Counted from the stretch's first letter, positions 9,292-19,624 are shown. The stretch is 64,000 bases of DNA from Streptomyces sp. YIM 121038 (GCF_006088715.1 NZ_CP030772.1:1-64000); one strand, 5' to 3'. Numbers and translations are program-made. The notes: a model not told the origin generated them from the sequence alone.

Positions 9292-9353
9292 GATGCCGCG
9301 TTCCCTTCTGTCCGGTGCTCCGCGTGATCTGAGTGGTGAGTTGTGAAGTGTTC

Positions 9354-11666
9354 TCAGGCGACGTGGCGTGCGTCGGCGACTTGACCGTGCTCGAGCTGCT
9401 GGAGTGCCGAAAGGGTCGCCAGTGTGTCGGGGTGGGGCTCTCCGAGCACCCGGCGCCGGGCCCTCAGGACCTTCTCGTACTCCGCCGCCGCCTCGTTCCA
9501 ACGACTTTGCAGGGTCAGGACCCAGGCCAGTTCGTGGTGGGCGGACAGGGTGTGGTGGTGCTCGTCGCTGAGTATCCGCAGGCGCGCGTCCAGCAGTTGC
9601 CGGTACATCACCTCCGCTTCGGTAGACCTACCGCGCCTGGCCATAATCCACGCCAACTCGTGGATTGTCGTCAGTGTGTGCGGATGTTCCTCGCCGAGTA
9701 CCTGTCGCCGGGTCCGCAGGACGGGCTGCAGCTCGGCCTCGGCCTCCTCCAGCCGCCCCTGGTTCGCCAGCGCCCAGCCGAGTTCGTGACCGGTGTACAG
9801 AGTGGCGATGTGCTCCTCACCGAGTGTCCTTTGGAGAGCGGGCAGGACACTCCGGTAGCCGCTCTCCGCCTCTGCCCAGCGTTTTTGGGCGGCGGCGACC
9901 CAGGCCAGCTCGTGGCGGGTGACCAGCGTGTCGGGATGATCCTCGCCGAGTATCCGCCGACGTGCCAGGTACACCAGTCGGTACATGCCCTCCGCTTGGT
10001 CGTGGCCGCCCATGGTGGCCGTCTCCCACGCAAGCTGGTGCTGGAGTTGGAGGATCAGAGGGTGATCCTCACCGAGGCTGGACGCGTGGTCCAACGCAGC
10101 ACGGCACAAGCTTTCGCCGACACTGATGGCTCCACTCTGGTCGAGGGCGCAAGCTGTGGTGCAGGCGGCTGAGATCAGCGCTGCGAGGGGCTCATGCACC
10201 AAGTGCAGGGCAACAGTGCCGAACAGGGCATGCAGATGCGCACCGATCAACTGGAAGCGTCGCCAGTCGGCGGGCGCGTACGGACTCAGACCGGACAGGG
10301 CCGAGGTGATGAGATCGACGGCGACTCGCCGAACGCGATCCGCGTCCGGCTCGCCCGGGCGCGCGACGCCCGACGCCAGGTGAATACGGTTGCTGTCAGC
10401 CACCACCGGGTGGATGACGATCGCAGTCTGCGGACCGGATATCCGCGCTTCGATCAGGCCCAGCCTGCTCAGGCCGCGCAGCGCCGTCTCTAGTTGGTCT
10501 GCGTCGCTCTCGTCCCCCTCACCGGCATGGCCAGCGGCTGGCGGCCGAAGCAGGCACGCGAGGTAGCGTACGTCGAGCAGGTCCAGCGGTATCGAGGTTG
10601 CGGCGGCCCAGCAGGAGAGCAGGCGGAGCAGGGGACGCGCGTGCGGCACTCCGCATCGCGCCAGATCGTCCAGGGAGATTTCCCACGTCCGCGTCACCAT
10701 GGCGCGAGACTCCGCCTGAGGGTCGTCCAGTAGCGGCGCCCTCCCAGCGCTGTCGAGTGCGTGGTGGTAGGCGGTGAAGGTTCGCCACCGCGCAACGGCG
10801 GAGTCCAGATATGTTCCGGCGAGATACAGCGCCAGTGGCAGGCCGCCCAGCCGCTGGGCCAGCAGCCGCGCTCCGGCCTCGTCTCCCGCCTGGGGGGCCA
10901 GGTCGAGCAACACCCGGACGCTGGCGTCCTCATCCACCGGACCTATGGGACGCACCTTGGCGTGCCGCCCCCACGTTCGCGGGTCGCAGTCCCGGCTTGT
11001 CACCACGGTCAGTCCGCACGGGGACGGACGTATCCAGCCGGTTCCGTCACTCACCGCTGATCCGCCTCCCGCGACGGAACGCCTCCATCCGCCCCGCCAT
11101 CTCGACATACCCCCGGCAAGCACCGCAGGATCGTCAGCGTTATCGAAGATCAACAGCCATCCGGGCGCTGTCTGCTCCAGCAGCGACCAGAACCGGTCAG
11201 GGGCGTCCGGCGCCCCTGATGCCACAGCATGCAGGTCGGCGGGGGTGGCATCCAGCTGCCGGGCGACCGTGACCAGCCCGGCCGTGAGACTCAACTCATC
11301 CGCGGCCGAAATCCACCACACCCGCCTGCCCCGACGGCGCACCCTCCTTCCGCGGAGAGCACGCTCGGCCAGCGCCACCGCCACCGTCGACTTGCCGACA
11401 CCACCAAGCCCGACAAGCACAATGGTTGCCGCCGGGGGCCTGCGCAACCACTCCTGCAACTGTCCCAGCACCAGGTCGCGGCCGCGCGTCTCGACCGGCA
11501 ACCGCCCAGTGGGCGGCACCACCGACGCCCCCAGCACCGACGGCGTCCGCGGCACCGGGTCCTGACGGTTGTCCACCGGCTGGACCCGTAACTGGATCCA
11601 CGTCATACCTAACCCGGCACACGTCCCCAACGTGCCCGCCGCCGTCCACACCAGGCTCGCGTCCAC
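9354..11666 (-). CDS. STAND-type NTPase (NB-ARC-like) with C-terminal TPR repeats
   Basis: This is a 770-residue NLR-like protein. A hydrophobic segment at about 5-27 may anchor it to the membrane. The nucleotide-binding region has Walker A GLGGVGKST at 86-94, Walker B WLLIFDNADDP at about 170-180, and a later QRLGGLPLALYLAGT helix typical of the GLPL box. The last 200 residues are kinesin-light-chain-like TPR repeats about 42 residues apart, each with LGEDHP..TL or a variant. Such proteins act as ligand-sensing switches in regulation, conflict or defence. GTG 11666 follows GGGGGGAC; an upstream GTG at 11807 adds only low-complexity sequence. It lies upstream of the AAC(3) gene. Confidence 0.8.
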   Translation of the reverse strand: MDASLVWTAAGTLGTCAGLGMTWIQLRVQPVDNRQDPVPRTPSVLGASVVPPTGRLPVETRGRDLVLGQLQEWLRRPPAATIVLVGLGGVGKSTVAVALAERALRGRRVRRRGRRVWWISAADELSLTAGLVTVARQLDATPADLHAVASGAPDAPDRFWSLLEQTAPGWLLIFDNADDPAVLAGGMSRWRGGWRRSVAGGGSAVSDGTGWIRPSPCGLTVVTSRDCDPRTWGRHAKVRPIGPVDEDASVRVLLDLAPQAGDEAGARLLAQRLGGLPLALYLAGTYLDSAVARWRTFTAYHHALDSAGRAPLLDDPQAESRAMVTRTWEISLDDLARCGVPHARPLLRLLSCWAAATSIPLDLLDVRYLACLLRPPAAGHAGEGDESDADQLETALRGLSRLGLIEARISGPQTAIVIHPVVADSNRIHLASGVARPGEPDADRVRRVAVDLITSALSGLSPYAPADWRRFQLIGAHLHALFGTVALHLVHEPLAALISAACTTACALDQSGAISVGESLCRAALDHASSLGEDHPLILQLQHQLAWETATMGGHDQAEGMYRLVYLARRRILGEDHPDTLVTRHELAWVAAAQKRWAEAESGYRSVLPALQRTLGEEHIATLYTGHELGWALANQGRLEEAEAELQPVLRTRRQVLGEEHPHTLTTIHELAWIMARRGRSTEAEVMYRQLLDARLRILSDEHHHTLSAHHELAWVLTLQSRWNEAAAEYEKVLRARRRVLGEPHPDTLATLSALQQLEHGQVADARHVA

Positions 11667-11849
11667 CAGTCCCCCCGGAATAGAGCGCCTAGGGCTCCGT
11701 GACACAGACTTCCAGCCGTGCTCTGCGCATAAACCAGCGCAATGACGCAGCCGTGGAACACAGGGAGGCGCTCCACGGCAGTCCGCGGGACGAAGTACGC
11801 ACCACACACAGGTCGAAGATGCGTGAAGGCCTTGATGCGGCTCCGCGAA

Positions 11850-13295
11850 GCCAGCCTCCGCGGCAACAGGCGCCTACGCGTACCTGTGGACTGGCACGAA
11901 ACCCTCCCCCTCGGCTACACCCGCGTCCCTCTGTTCAAGAAGAAGGACAAGGAGCAGCAGAAGGTGGCGGAGGAACACGAGCAGGATCAGGTGCCCGAGC
12001 TCGCGGGAAGGCAGGAGCTGGCGCAGGAACAGAAGCCCGAGTCCGACCTGGACCGGGCCGCAGGACAGGGTCAGGAGCAGGTGGAAATGCAGGACCGGGA
12101 GCGGGCCGAGGGACAGGCAGGGGGGGCGGGGGCGAAAGTCGACGGAGAAGCAGGAGCGGGCTGTGGGGCTAGGGGTCGTGGTGGTCCGGCTGGAGCGGGT
12201 GCGGCGGCAGTGGCGCCGCACCCGCGACGCCCTGCGCACCCTGACCGCCGAGCTCGGCCCCGAGGAAGGGCTAGAGGTCTGGCATGGGCGGCCGCGGCGG
12301 GTGCCCGCGGACCTGTCCGCCCTGTTTGGCGAATACGGGTGCATGGGAAAGCCGCAGGCGTCGGCCCGGCAACTGCTGCTGGAGGCGGCTCGGTTGCACG
12401 CATAGCCATATGGGCACCGCCTGCCCGGCATCGAGGAGACCATCAGCGCCGACGGGCAGGACGTGCGGATAGGGAGACTGCTGAGCGAGTGCCGCCGACC
12501 CGCTTACGGTGCGCGGGAGCAGGAACGCGACGTGGTCCGCGCGCTGGAGGAGCTCGGCGTGTGGCGGGTACAGGACGGAGCACCCTGGAACGCCGCCTTC
12601 GAGCGCAAACTCGTCCTGCTGGAAGCCTTCTACAAAGAGGGCGGGCGCCGCGGCGAACTCCTCACCGGACAGCGGATCTTCCGCGGCGATGATCTCGGCA
12701 AGTGGCTGTGCGACCAGCACCGCAGGTGGCCCCGGCTGGCAGAGGAGCAGCGCGCGGCGCTCCTGGAGCTGCGGATCGGACCGGCCACAGGCGACCGGCG
12801 GGTCAAGACCGCGGGCGCGGCGCGTGTGCCGCGCTCGCGTACCGAGCGGCTGATGGAGATCGTCACCGCTGCCCGTCAGTATCTGGAGGACGTCGGGCCG
12901 CTGGTCGGCGAGGACGGCAGGACTTGCGTCCACGACACCTACCGGCCCCGCATCAACGGCATCGAGGTGCAGCTGCGGCGGCGGCTGAACGCGGTGCGCT
13001 CCCGCTTCCACACCTACCCCCCACAACAGTAAGCCCTCTTCCACGGCCTTGGCCTGCCCTGGACACAGACCGCAGACCACGGCACGCGGGAGCAGGCACA
13101 GCAGCGGGAAGACGGCAGGCAGTGACGGTGTCCACAGGGCGTGAGCCACGTTGTGTGGGGTGTGGCCGAAGAACCTGACGCCAGCGCCTCCACACCACAC
13201 GCCAACGACAGGCCCGACTCACCGGTGAGCAGCTCCAGCAACTCGCCGACCTCGGACTCCACTGGGCAGCAGATGGACAACGGGCATATAGCTGA
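11850..13295 (+). pseudogene. Decayed duplicate of the helicase 3' half
   Basis: Translated fragments match residues about 560-940 of the 833-3655 helicase in order: LRVPVDWHETLPLGYTRVPL, RRQWRRTRDALRTLTAEL, GIEETISADGQDVRIGRLLS, WERKLVLLEAF-like, and HCVHDTYRP-like text. The copy has a TAG at 12403-12405, a TAA at 13030-13032, a frame change near 12160 and an inserted Gln/Glu-rich stretch at about 12000-12150. Beyond the second stop a further helicase-associated piece is readable (RQARLTGEQLQQLADLGLHW) up to a TGA at 13293. The motor domain is absent. It is a non-functional remnant of a duplication or of a related second gene. Confidence 0.85.
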
Positions 13296-13587
13296 AGGGG
13301 AGCCTGTCATCCCGTACTTGATCAGATGCTTTGTCCGTGCCATGCCTGGTAGACGGCGATGGCAGTCGTGACGGCAGTCGCCACGACGGGTGTCCACAAC
13401 CGTACGGTCCTGGCCCAGTTTCGGTTCCTGCGCCGCCCCTCGGACCATGTCTTGTGGTGTGCTGATTTCTTGCCGTGCATCTGTCTCTCCCGTTGGTCCC
13501 GTCCCCGATGTCTTGTTGGGACCAGCGTGTGTCTGCAGCATTCCCACAGTCACGGGAGTGTCCGACCGGGGGCACGGGAGGAGCGGG

Positions 13588-14250
13588 TCATGGCACTGCT
13601 CCGAGACCTGCGGTGCGCGCCATGGTGATGAGCTGCGCGCGGTCGGTGGCGCCGAGTTTGGCTTTGATGTCGGTCACAGCGTTCTCGACCCGCTTGGTGC
13701 TGATGCCTAGGCGGGCCGCGGCGCTGGCGGTGGTCTGCTTCGGGGTAGCGATGATGTTGAGGATCTCCCTTTCCCTGGAGGTCAGTTGGGGGAAGGCGGC
13801 TTCGCGTCGGGCTGTGCGCAGGTCATCGAACCAGGGGCGCATGCGGGCCGTGTCGGAGAGGTTGAAGATCCACGCGCCGGCGGCGACGTCGCGCACCGCG
13901 CGGATGATCTGTGTGACGTCTCCGGCCTTCATGAGGAAGCCCGAGGCGCCGGCTCGCATCGCGGCCATGACGTTGGGGTCTGCCTCGTACTCGGAGTGGA
14001 CGAGAACCTTGGTTCCGGGGCGGGCTTTTTGGATTTCCTGGGTCGCCCACAGTCCGCTGCCGTTGGGCATTCGTACGTCCATGACGACGACGTCGGGACG
14101 GAGCTTGATGGTCTGCTCCACGGCTTCGTGGCCGTCGCTGGCTTCGGCGACGACGGTGATGCCGGGATCGGATTCCAGCAGTACGCGCAGTCCGTACCGG
14201 GTGAAGGCGTGGTCGTCGGCGATGACGACACGAATGTCCTGGTCCGTCAT
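13588..14250 (-). CDS. NarL/LuxR-type response regulator
   Basis: This 220-residue two-domain regulator has a receiver domain with Asp12-Asp13, the phospho-acceptor Asp58 in VVVMDVRMP, Ser in VHSEYEADP and the conserved Lys in GFLMKAGD. The C-terminal LuxR helix-turn-helix reads LTSREREILNIIATPKQTT, then ARLGISTKRVENAVTDI. It should bind DNA after phosphorylation by the kinases encoded just upstream. Its ATG overlaps the stop of the histidine kinase gene (ATGA). It is the last gene of a three-gene operon. Targets are unknown. Confidence 0.9.
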   Translation of the reverse strand: MTDQDIRVVIADDHAFTRYGLRVLLESDPGITVVAEASDGHEAVEQTIKLRPDVVVMDVRMPNGSGLWATQEIQKARPGTKVLVHSEYEADPNVMAAMRAGASGFLMKAGDVTQIIRAVRDVAAGAWIFNLSDTARMRPWFDDLRTARREAAFPQLTSREREILNIIATPKQTTASAAARLGISTKRVENAVTDIKAKLGATDRAQLITMARTAGLGAVP

Positions 14251-16370
14251 GTGATCCCGCCCTTCACTGTCTGTTTGCTGTGTTGTGTTTCTGCGCCGGG
14301 CAGGGAAGGCGGCAGGCGCGTGACGACTTCGGTGCCTTGGCCGGCACGCGGATGGATCTGGCAGGTTCCGCCGATCTCGGCGGCACGTTCGCGCATGGAC
14401 CCCATCCCCACCCCGGGCCGGAAGCGGTCGGGAAGTCCCCTGCCGTCGTCCGCGACGGTCAGCACGAGAGCACCGCCCAGTTCGACGGTCACCCAGCAGT
14501 TATCGGCGTGGGCGTGCCGGAGGACGTTGGCGACCGCCTCGGCCACGATCCAGTAGGCCGCTTCCTCGGTTGCCGCGGGCAGCCGCGGGATCTCGTCGGG
14601 CAGTGCGGGGTGCACGGTCAGCGGCACGCGCTCGAGATAGATCAGAACGGCTTCACGCAGCCCCAGCTGATCGACCGGTGAGCGCAAGCCCGTGGAGATC
14701 CGGCGCAGGTCTTCGGTTCCTTGGCGCATATGGACCAGGGCGGTGGTCAGCAGTCCGTGCGTGGCGTCGAGGTCGGTGTGCAGCTTGGTGAGGGCCGCTT
14801 GGAGGGTCCAGGTGGCTCCGGTGAGCACGGGGCCAACCCTGTCGTGGAGGTCTCTGGCCAGTCGGCGGCGTTCTTCGGCCGCCGCGGCGACCGCGTGCTC
14901 TTGCGCGCTCAGCAGGGCCAGCGACAGCCGCACGGCTGATGCGGCCTGCGCGACGTGCCGGGCCACGTCCCGCAGCAGGCGAAGATCCGCCGCCGAGAAG
15001 CGCTCGTCCAAGGGGCGGAGCCCGACCATCAGGAGGCCGATCTCTTCGCTCTGATGTACCAGGGGTAGTTTCAGCGGTTCCCGGACCTCGGTGCCGTGGG
15101 TGGCTACGCGCATCCGGTCGATGCCCGTCGCCGAAGTGCTGTCCAGTTCGATGGCCACGTAGGGCAGACGCAGAGCTTCGGCCACGGTCGCAGCAGCTTC
15201 GGGCAGGATCTTCTTCGGATCGCTCGTTGCTTCCATACGGCGGCCGAGCAGGGCCAGTGCCGTATAAGGGTCATCCCTCAGGCCATAGACGAGCCGGCTC
15301 ACCGAGCGCTGGAGCAGCGTGCGCAGGGGCTGCAGCACCACGGCCACCACGCCCGTCGCGAGCAACGGAGCCACCCCGGAGGCCGAACGTTGCAGCAGCA
15401 GCCCGAATGCGCTGACGATGCCGATGTAGAGGCCGACGACACCGGCGGTCAGTCCGGCGTAGATGAGCGTGCTGCTGAGCATCCGGTCGATGTCGAACAG
15501 GTTGTGGCGCAAGATCGCGATAGTGATGGCCGTGCCGAGGAGTACCGGCGCCAGATCAACAGCAATCGTTCCGGCAGGGTTGTCTCCCACCAGGATCTGT
15601 ATCGCCACCAGGAGGATGGTCATCATGGTGGCCCAGGCCACCCAGTTCAGCTGCCGGCGCAGAAGCCCGGTGGAGTTCCGATACCGAAACAGCAACGAGG
15701 AAACCGACACCAGAAAGGGGACAAGGATCGCAAATACCGACACGAGGCCCACGTGGGTCACGCTGAACAGCAGTGCTGCGATGCCCACCGGGTTGGAGAC
15801 CGAGGGAAAGTACCCGAACCCCAGCGGCCCCGGAGCGAAAGCCCCGATGGACACGCTGATGAGCCCGCAGACACTCACGTACCGGGCGGCGAACCGCCAG
15901 CGCACAGACGACAGATGGCCGTTGGGGAAGAGCAGGAAGAGGAACATCAGCGGGAAGATGAAGAGCACGAAGCCCCAGCTGCTGATCCAGGCAGCCAGCA
16001 CGCCGCCCGACAGCTCCCGCGGCACCGCATAGAGCCCATAGGAATGGCTCAGGAGGTCGAGGGACGCACCGAATCCGGCGGCCAGCAGCAGCCACCCCGC
16101 GGGATTGCATGGTCGGCGGGTCGCCGCCAGCAGCCCAAGCGTTGCGAAAATCAGACCGGTCGGGGATTCCGCGGCGATCAGCCACCACGGGTGATATTCC
16201 GGGCGTGGCGTTGCACGCGACAGGACTGCGAAGACGCCATTCGCAGTTGCGGTGGCCATCGCAGCGATACACAGGCCCCAGGCTGTTCGCTTCGTCGCCA
16301 AACGTGACAGCCAGCCCAGTATGCGGGGAGTCGCCGTGTGCGCCGTGTGAGCTCCCGTGAGCTCGTTCAT
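14247..16370 (-). CDS. Membrane sensor histidine kinase, HisKA_3 type (second of two)
   Basis: This is a 707-residue kinase. The N-terminal 300 residues are hydrophobic with about eight or more membrane segments. A GAF-like linker follows, then the HisKA_3 box RRRLARDLHDRVG with phospho-accepting His509. The HATPase domain is complete: N-box EAVANVLRHA at about 601-610, DDGRGLP at about 631-637, and GMGSMRERA. The ATG overlaps the upstream kinase stop, and its own stop overlaps the regulator start, so all three are translationally coupled. It is a clear paralogue of the next kinase: HNLFDIDR, LVYGLRDDPY and GLRSPVDQLGLREAV are shared. Confidence 0.9.
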   Translation of the reverse strand: MNELTGAHTAHTATPRILGWLSRLATKRTAWGLCIAAMATATANGVFAVLSRATPRPEYHPWWLIAAESPTGLIFATLGLLAATRRPCNPAGWLLLAAGFGASLDLLSHSYGLYAVPRELSGGVLAAWISSWGFVLFIFPLMFLFLLFPNGHLSSVRWRFAARYVSVCGLISVSIGAFAPGPLGFGYFPSVSNPVGIAALLFSVTHVGLVSVFAILVPFLVSVSSLLFRYRNSTGLLRRQLNWVAWATMMTILLVAIQILVGDNPAGTIAVDLAPVLLGTAITIAILRHNLFDIDRMLSSTLIYAGLTAGVVGLYIGIVSAFGLLLQRSASGVAPLLATGVVAVVLQPLRTLLQRSVSRLVYGLRDDPYTALALLGRRMEATSDPKKILPEAAATVAEALRLPYVAIELDSTSATGIDRMRVATHGTEVREPLKLPLVHQSEEIGLLMVGLRPLDERFSAADLRLLRDVARHVAQAASAVRLSLALLSAQEHAVAAAAEERRRLARDLHDRVGPVLTGATWTLQAALTKLHTDLDATHGLLTTALVHMRQGTEDLRRISTGLRSPVDQLGLREAVLIYLERVPLTVHPALPDEIPRLPAATEEAAYWIVAEAVANVLRHAHADNCWVTVELGGALVLTVADDGRGLPDRFRPGVGMGSMRERAAEIGGTCQIHPRAGQGTEVVTRLPPSLPGAETQHSKQTVKGGIT

Positions 16371-18526
16371 GGCTCACCTCCAGCACGGTCACTGTCGCGG
16401 TGGCGTGGTCCCGGCTGCAAGGGACTCGCCTCCCGGGTTGCCGGGAGCTGTGCGCCGGGCAGGCTGCGGGGAAGACGTGCGATGTACGCGCGGCCGCCGC
16501 CGGAGCGGGCACGGAACTCGCACATGCCCCCGATCGCGATGGCACATTCCCGTATCGAGGCCAGCCCTTCGCTCGGCCGAGCGGCTCCGGGCGGTCCCTG
16601 GCCGTCGTCGGCAACGGTCAATGTGAGGTGCCCGTCGCTCAGTTCCAGGCTCACCCAGCAGCATGCGGCGCGAGCGTGCCGGAGCACATCGGTTACCGCC
16701 TCGGTCAGGATTCGGTACACCGCCTCCTCGACCGCCGCAGGCATCGGGGGGAGCAGGTCGGGCATGTCGGTGTGCACGGTCACGGGGACGCGGTCGAGGT
16801 AAGCCAGAACGGCCTCACGCAGCCCCAGCTGATCGACGGGTGAGCGCAGCCCCAGCGCGATCCAGCGCAGGTCGTCGGAGCCCTGCCGGATATGGACCAG
16901 TGCCCCGGTCACGAGGTCAGCGGCCCTGCTGGGGTCGGTGTGCACTGCCGCGCAGGCCGTCTCTACGGCCGAGGCGGCATGGCTGAGCACCGGTCCGACA
17001 CTGTCGTGGAGGTCCCGGGCCAGGTGCCTGCGCTCCTCGGCCCGTGCAGTCACCGCCCGCTCCTGCTCCTGCAGCAGGGCCAGCGACAGCCGTACCCCCG
17101 CTGCCGCCTGCGCGAGGTGGCGGGCCACGTCCGCGAGCAGACGCAGGTCCGCGCCCGAGAAGCCGTCCTCGGCCGCTCTCGCCGCGACCGCTAGCGTGCC
17201 GATCTCCTCGCCTTGATGGACCAGCGCGAGCCGCAGCGCCACGGGGCGCTCGGCTCCGTGTACCGCGAGGCGGCCTCCTGCGGCGCCGTATGCCGCCGCA
17301 CGCTTCACTTCGACGGCTACGTAGGGCAGGCGCAGGGCCTTGGCGATGGTCGCGACGGCCTCGGGCAGCAGCTGGCGGGGGGCGAGCACCGTCTCCAGGC
17401 GGCGGTCGAGGCCGGCCAGTACCGCGTACGGATCCTCCCTCAGCCCGTAGACCAGACGATTGACCACGCGCTGCAGCAGCGCACGCAAGGGCTGGAGGAC
17501 GACCGCCACGACACCGGTCGCCAGCAGGGGAGCCTTCGCGGTGATGAAACGCTGCGACATCAGTGCGAACAGGCTCACGGCGCCGATGTAGAGTCCGGCC
17601 ACACCCGCGGTCATCCCCAGGTACAGCAACGACCGGCTCAACAGGCGGTCGATATCGAAGAGGTTGTGGCGGACGATCGCGATCGCGATGGACACGCTGA
17701 ACGTCACGAGGATCAGATCGATAGCGACGCTGATCCAGGGGTCCTGGAGCAGCACCGCCCCCGCCAGCATGACCAGGCTCGCCAGCGCCGCGAACGCCAC
17801 CCATTTGAACTGCTGCCGGGACTTTGCATTCGTGCGGCGGTAGCGGGCCAGGAGTGAGAGGGCGCAGAGCACGAAGGGGCCGGCCACCTGCACCGACGAC
17901 AGCAAGGCTTCGTATGGGACGTAGAACGCCTCCAGCGGCAAGAGGCCGAGCGGGTTGCGTACGTTCGGGAAGTAGTCACGGTCAATCGTTCCCAGCAAAA
18001 GGGCAACGGACAGTGGGACCCATACTCCGCACACACCCGTGTACCAGGTGACGATCCGCCATCGGCCGGACGGCAGCGCGCCATCAGGGAAGCACAGCAG
18101 CAGGAAATAGAGCGGAAAGAAGTGCAGAGCAAAGGCCCAGTTGGACACCCACGCCGCCAGGATGCCTGCGGGAAGGTCCCGCCCAATTGCATACACAGCG
18201 TAGGCGTGCCCCAGCGCGTCGAGCGCGCCCCCGAACCCGGACACCAGCAGCAACCACCCGATCCGGTTCCCAGGGCGACGCCGGGCCACCACGAAGCCCG
18301 GGTAGGCGTAGGCGACGAGCGGCACGGGCTCCGCCACGGCGAGTAACCACGGGTCCCAGTCGGGCCGGGGGTCCCCTCGGGTCGGCACGACGCACACCAG
18401 GGTGAGGATCCCCATGCCCGCCGTAAGAATCCATAACACCCACGCGGCCCGCAGCCTGACCAGCCGGCCCCGCGCACCCCCCGTGCCCGGGGCCGGCTCC
18501 TGTACCAGTCCTGCCGATTCGTTCAC
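16367..18526 (-). CDS. Membrane sensor histidine kinase, HisKA_3 type, with altered N-box (first of two)
   Basis: This is a 719-residue paralogue of the downstream kinase with the same membrane region, linker and HisKA_3 box (RRHLARDLHDSVG, His507). The N-box reads EAVTDVLRHA: the Asn that binds Mg-ATP in this family is Asp, while the G-box DDGQG is kept. It may therefore be a weak kinase or a phosphatase-biased partner of the downstream kinase. GTG 18526 (VNESAG) was preferred to GTG 18541 because it aligns with MNELTG of the paralogue. It is the first gene of the operon, so the promoter should lie within 18527-18875. Confidence 0.87.
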   Translation of the reverse strand: MNESAGLVQEPAPGTGGARGRLVRLRAAWVLWILTAGMGILTLVCVVPTRGDPRPDWDPWLLAVAEPVPLVAYAYPGFVVARRRPGNRIGWLLLVSGFGGALDALGHAYAVYAIGRDLPAGILAAWVSNWAFALHFFPLYFLLLCFPDGALPSGRWRIVTWYTGVCGVWVPLSVALLLGTIDRDYFPNVRNPLGLLPLEAFYVPYEALLSSVQVAGPFVLCALSLLARYRRTNAKSRQQFKWVAFAALASLVMLAGAVLLQDPWISVAIDLILVTFSVSIAIAIVRHNLFDIDRLLSRSLLYLGMTAGVAGLYIGAVSLFALMSQRFITAKAPLLATGVVAVVLQPLRALLQRVVNRLVYGLREDPYAVLAGLDRRLETVLAPRQLLPEAVATIAKALRLPYVAVEVKRAAAYGAAGGRLAVHGAERPVALRLALVHQGEEIGTLAVAARAAEDGFSGADLRLLADVARHLAQAAAGVRLSLALLQEQERAVTARAEERRHLARDLHDSVGPVLSHAASAVETACAAVHTDPSRAADLVTGALVHIRQGSDDLRWIALGLRSPVDQLGLREAVLAYLDRVPVTVHTDMPDLLPPMPAAVEEAVYRILTEAVTDVLRHARAACCWVSLELSDGHLTLTVADDGQGPPGAARPSEGLASIRECAIAIGGMCEFRARSGGGRAYIARLPRSLPGAQLPATREASPLQPGPRHRDSDRAGGEP

Positions 18527-18875
18527 GGCCCACCCCGCCACGTCACCCGCACAAGAGACCCAGCCCCTACAAGGCAGGTGCTCTAGTCACGTGACGAACC
18601 TCCCAGAACCACGCTCTTCAAGACAACGCAGAGAGACGCAAGTACGAAAAAAGCCATCCCGCCGCGCATTCTCGGGCCCCGAAGACCGCGAGCCGAGGAG
18701 CACCCTCCAGCGACCGCAGGTGTGTTCCTCAGCCGCTCAAGGCGCCGGTCTCCCCTGCTCACATGACGGAGGGACCGCACACACCCGGCGGACGGGATGC
18801 CCACCCATCAGGGCCCCGCCAAGGCACAGCAGACCGAGGTGGCAGCTGGAGGCTGGCCGGAAGGCAAACAGCAGG
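18527..18875. other. Gap between the two-component operon and the transposon remnant
   Basis: No convincing gene is visible in these 349 bp. The stretch should hold the promoter of the kinase operon reading leftward. I could not identify a transposon left end here: no TGTCA-type end with GGTGAT repeats like the one at 24664 is present. Confidence 0.4.
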
Positions 18876-19624
18876 TCATACCCGGGGATGCGTCGGCGGG
18901 CGGGCAGCGCACCCCTGCGTCGCCGCAGGAGGGGACGCGTTCCTCCCGGGACAGGCCCATCGCACCGTCAGTCCGCTTCGTATACGGCCCTGCGGACCGT
19001 ACGCGTCGGCCTTGCCAATGAGGTTTAGGGGCACCTTCGCCCACTCATGGTGGAAGGCGGGCGCTGCGGTGCGGACCTCGTCGGCTCCCAGGCGGTCGAT
19101 CCTGTTCCAGGTAGAGATCCGCGCGGCCTGTTCCCTGCGCAGCTTCTTATAGCCGCGCTGGTCACCGATGAACACGACAGCAGGACGGCTGTGGCTGTCT
19201 CCCGCGTCCCACAGAGAGCGAATCAGACGCAGGCAGTCGGCGTTCAGGTTCTGTACATCGTCAAGCACCAGGGCATAGCGGCGGCGGGCGAGTGCCTCGT
19301 GCAGCAACGCGTCCACCGCTGCGGGCCGGTGGGGCACAGGCCCGTCCAGCACCAGGGCGTGGAAGAGTTTCTCGCGCAGGGTGCGCGCGGTGGAACTGAA
19401 GCGGAGCCATGGCCAGATCATTTGCTCGCATCCGATGGTGCGCAGCGCGATGGAGGCGCCGAGTGTCTTGCCGACACCTGCGTCGCCATGAAGGCACGTC
19501 ATGCGACCGCCCTCAACGGCGTCCTTGATCGCGGTCTTGGCTGCGTTCAGTGCCCAGGTCGGCACCAGTCGGGCCAGTCGCCGGGAGTGCCGAACTCTTC
19601 TGTCTGGCCAAGGGCAGAACTCAT
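18876..19624 (-). pseudogene. Third AAA+ (TnsC/TniB-like) ATPase, damaged at both ends
   Basis: The open frame 18876-19565 encodes Walker A HGDAGVGKT, Walker B YALVLDDVQN and VVFIGDQRGYKKL, clearly like the two neighbouring transposition ATPases. An ATG at 19624 reads MSSALGQTEEFGTPGDWPDW and stops unless one base is gained near 19568. With that base it would run directly into VPTWALNAAKTAIKDAV. At the other end, after LIGKADAYGPQ, the frame enters unrelated low-complexity sequence, as if cut by a rearrangement. GTG 19565 could still be a working start, so partial function is possible. Confidence 0.6.

Noticed and set aside
15096..16307. 403-residue plus-strand ORF opposite the histidine kinase gene
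   Set aside because: It is an antisense shadow; the minus strand has full kinase motifs and coupled neighbours.
18527..18875. Left end of the transposon
   Set aside because: No TGTCA-type end with GGTGAT direct repeats matching the right end was found, so the boundary is left open.
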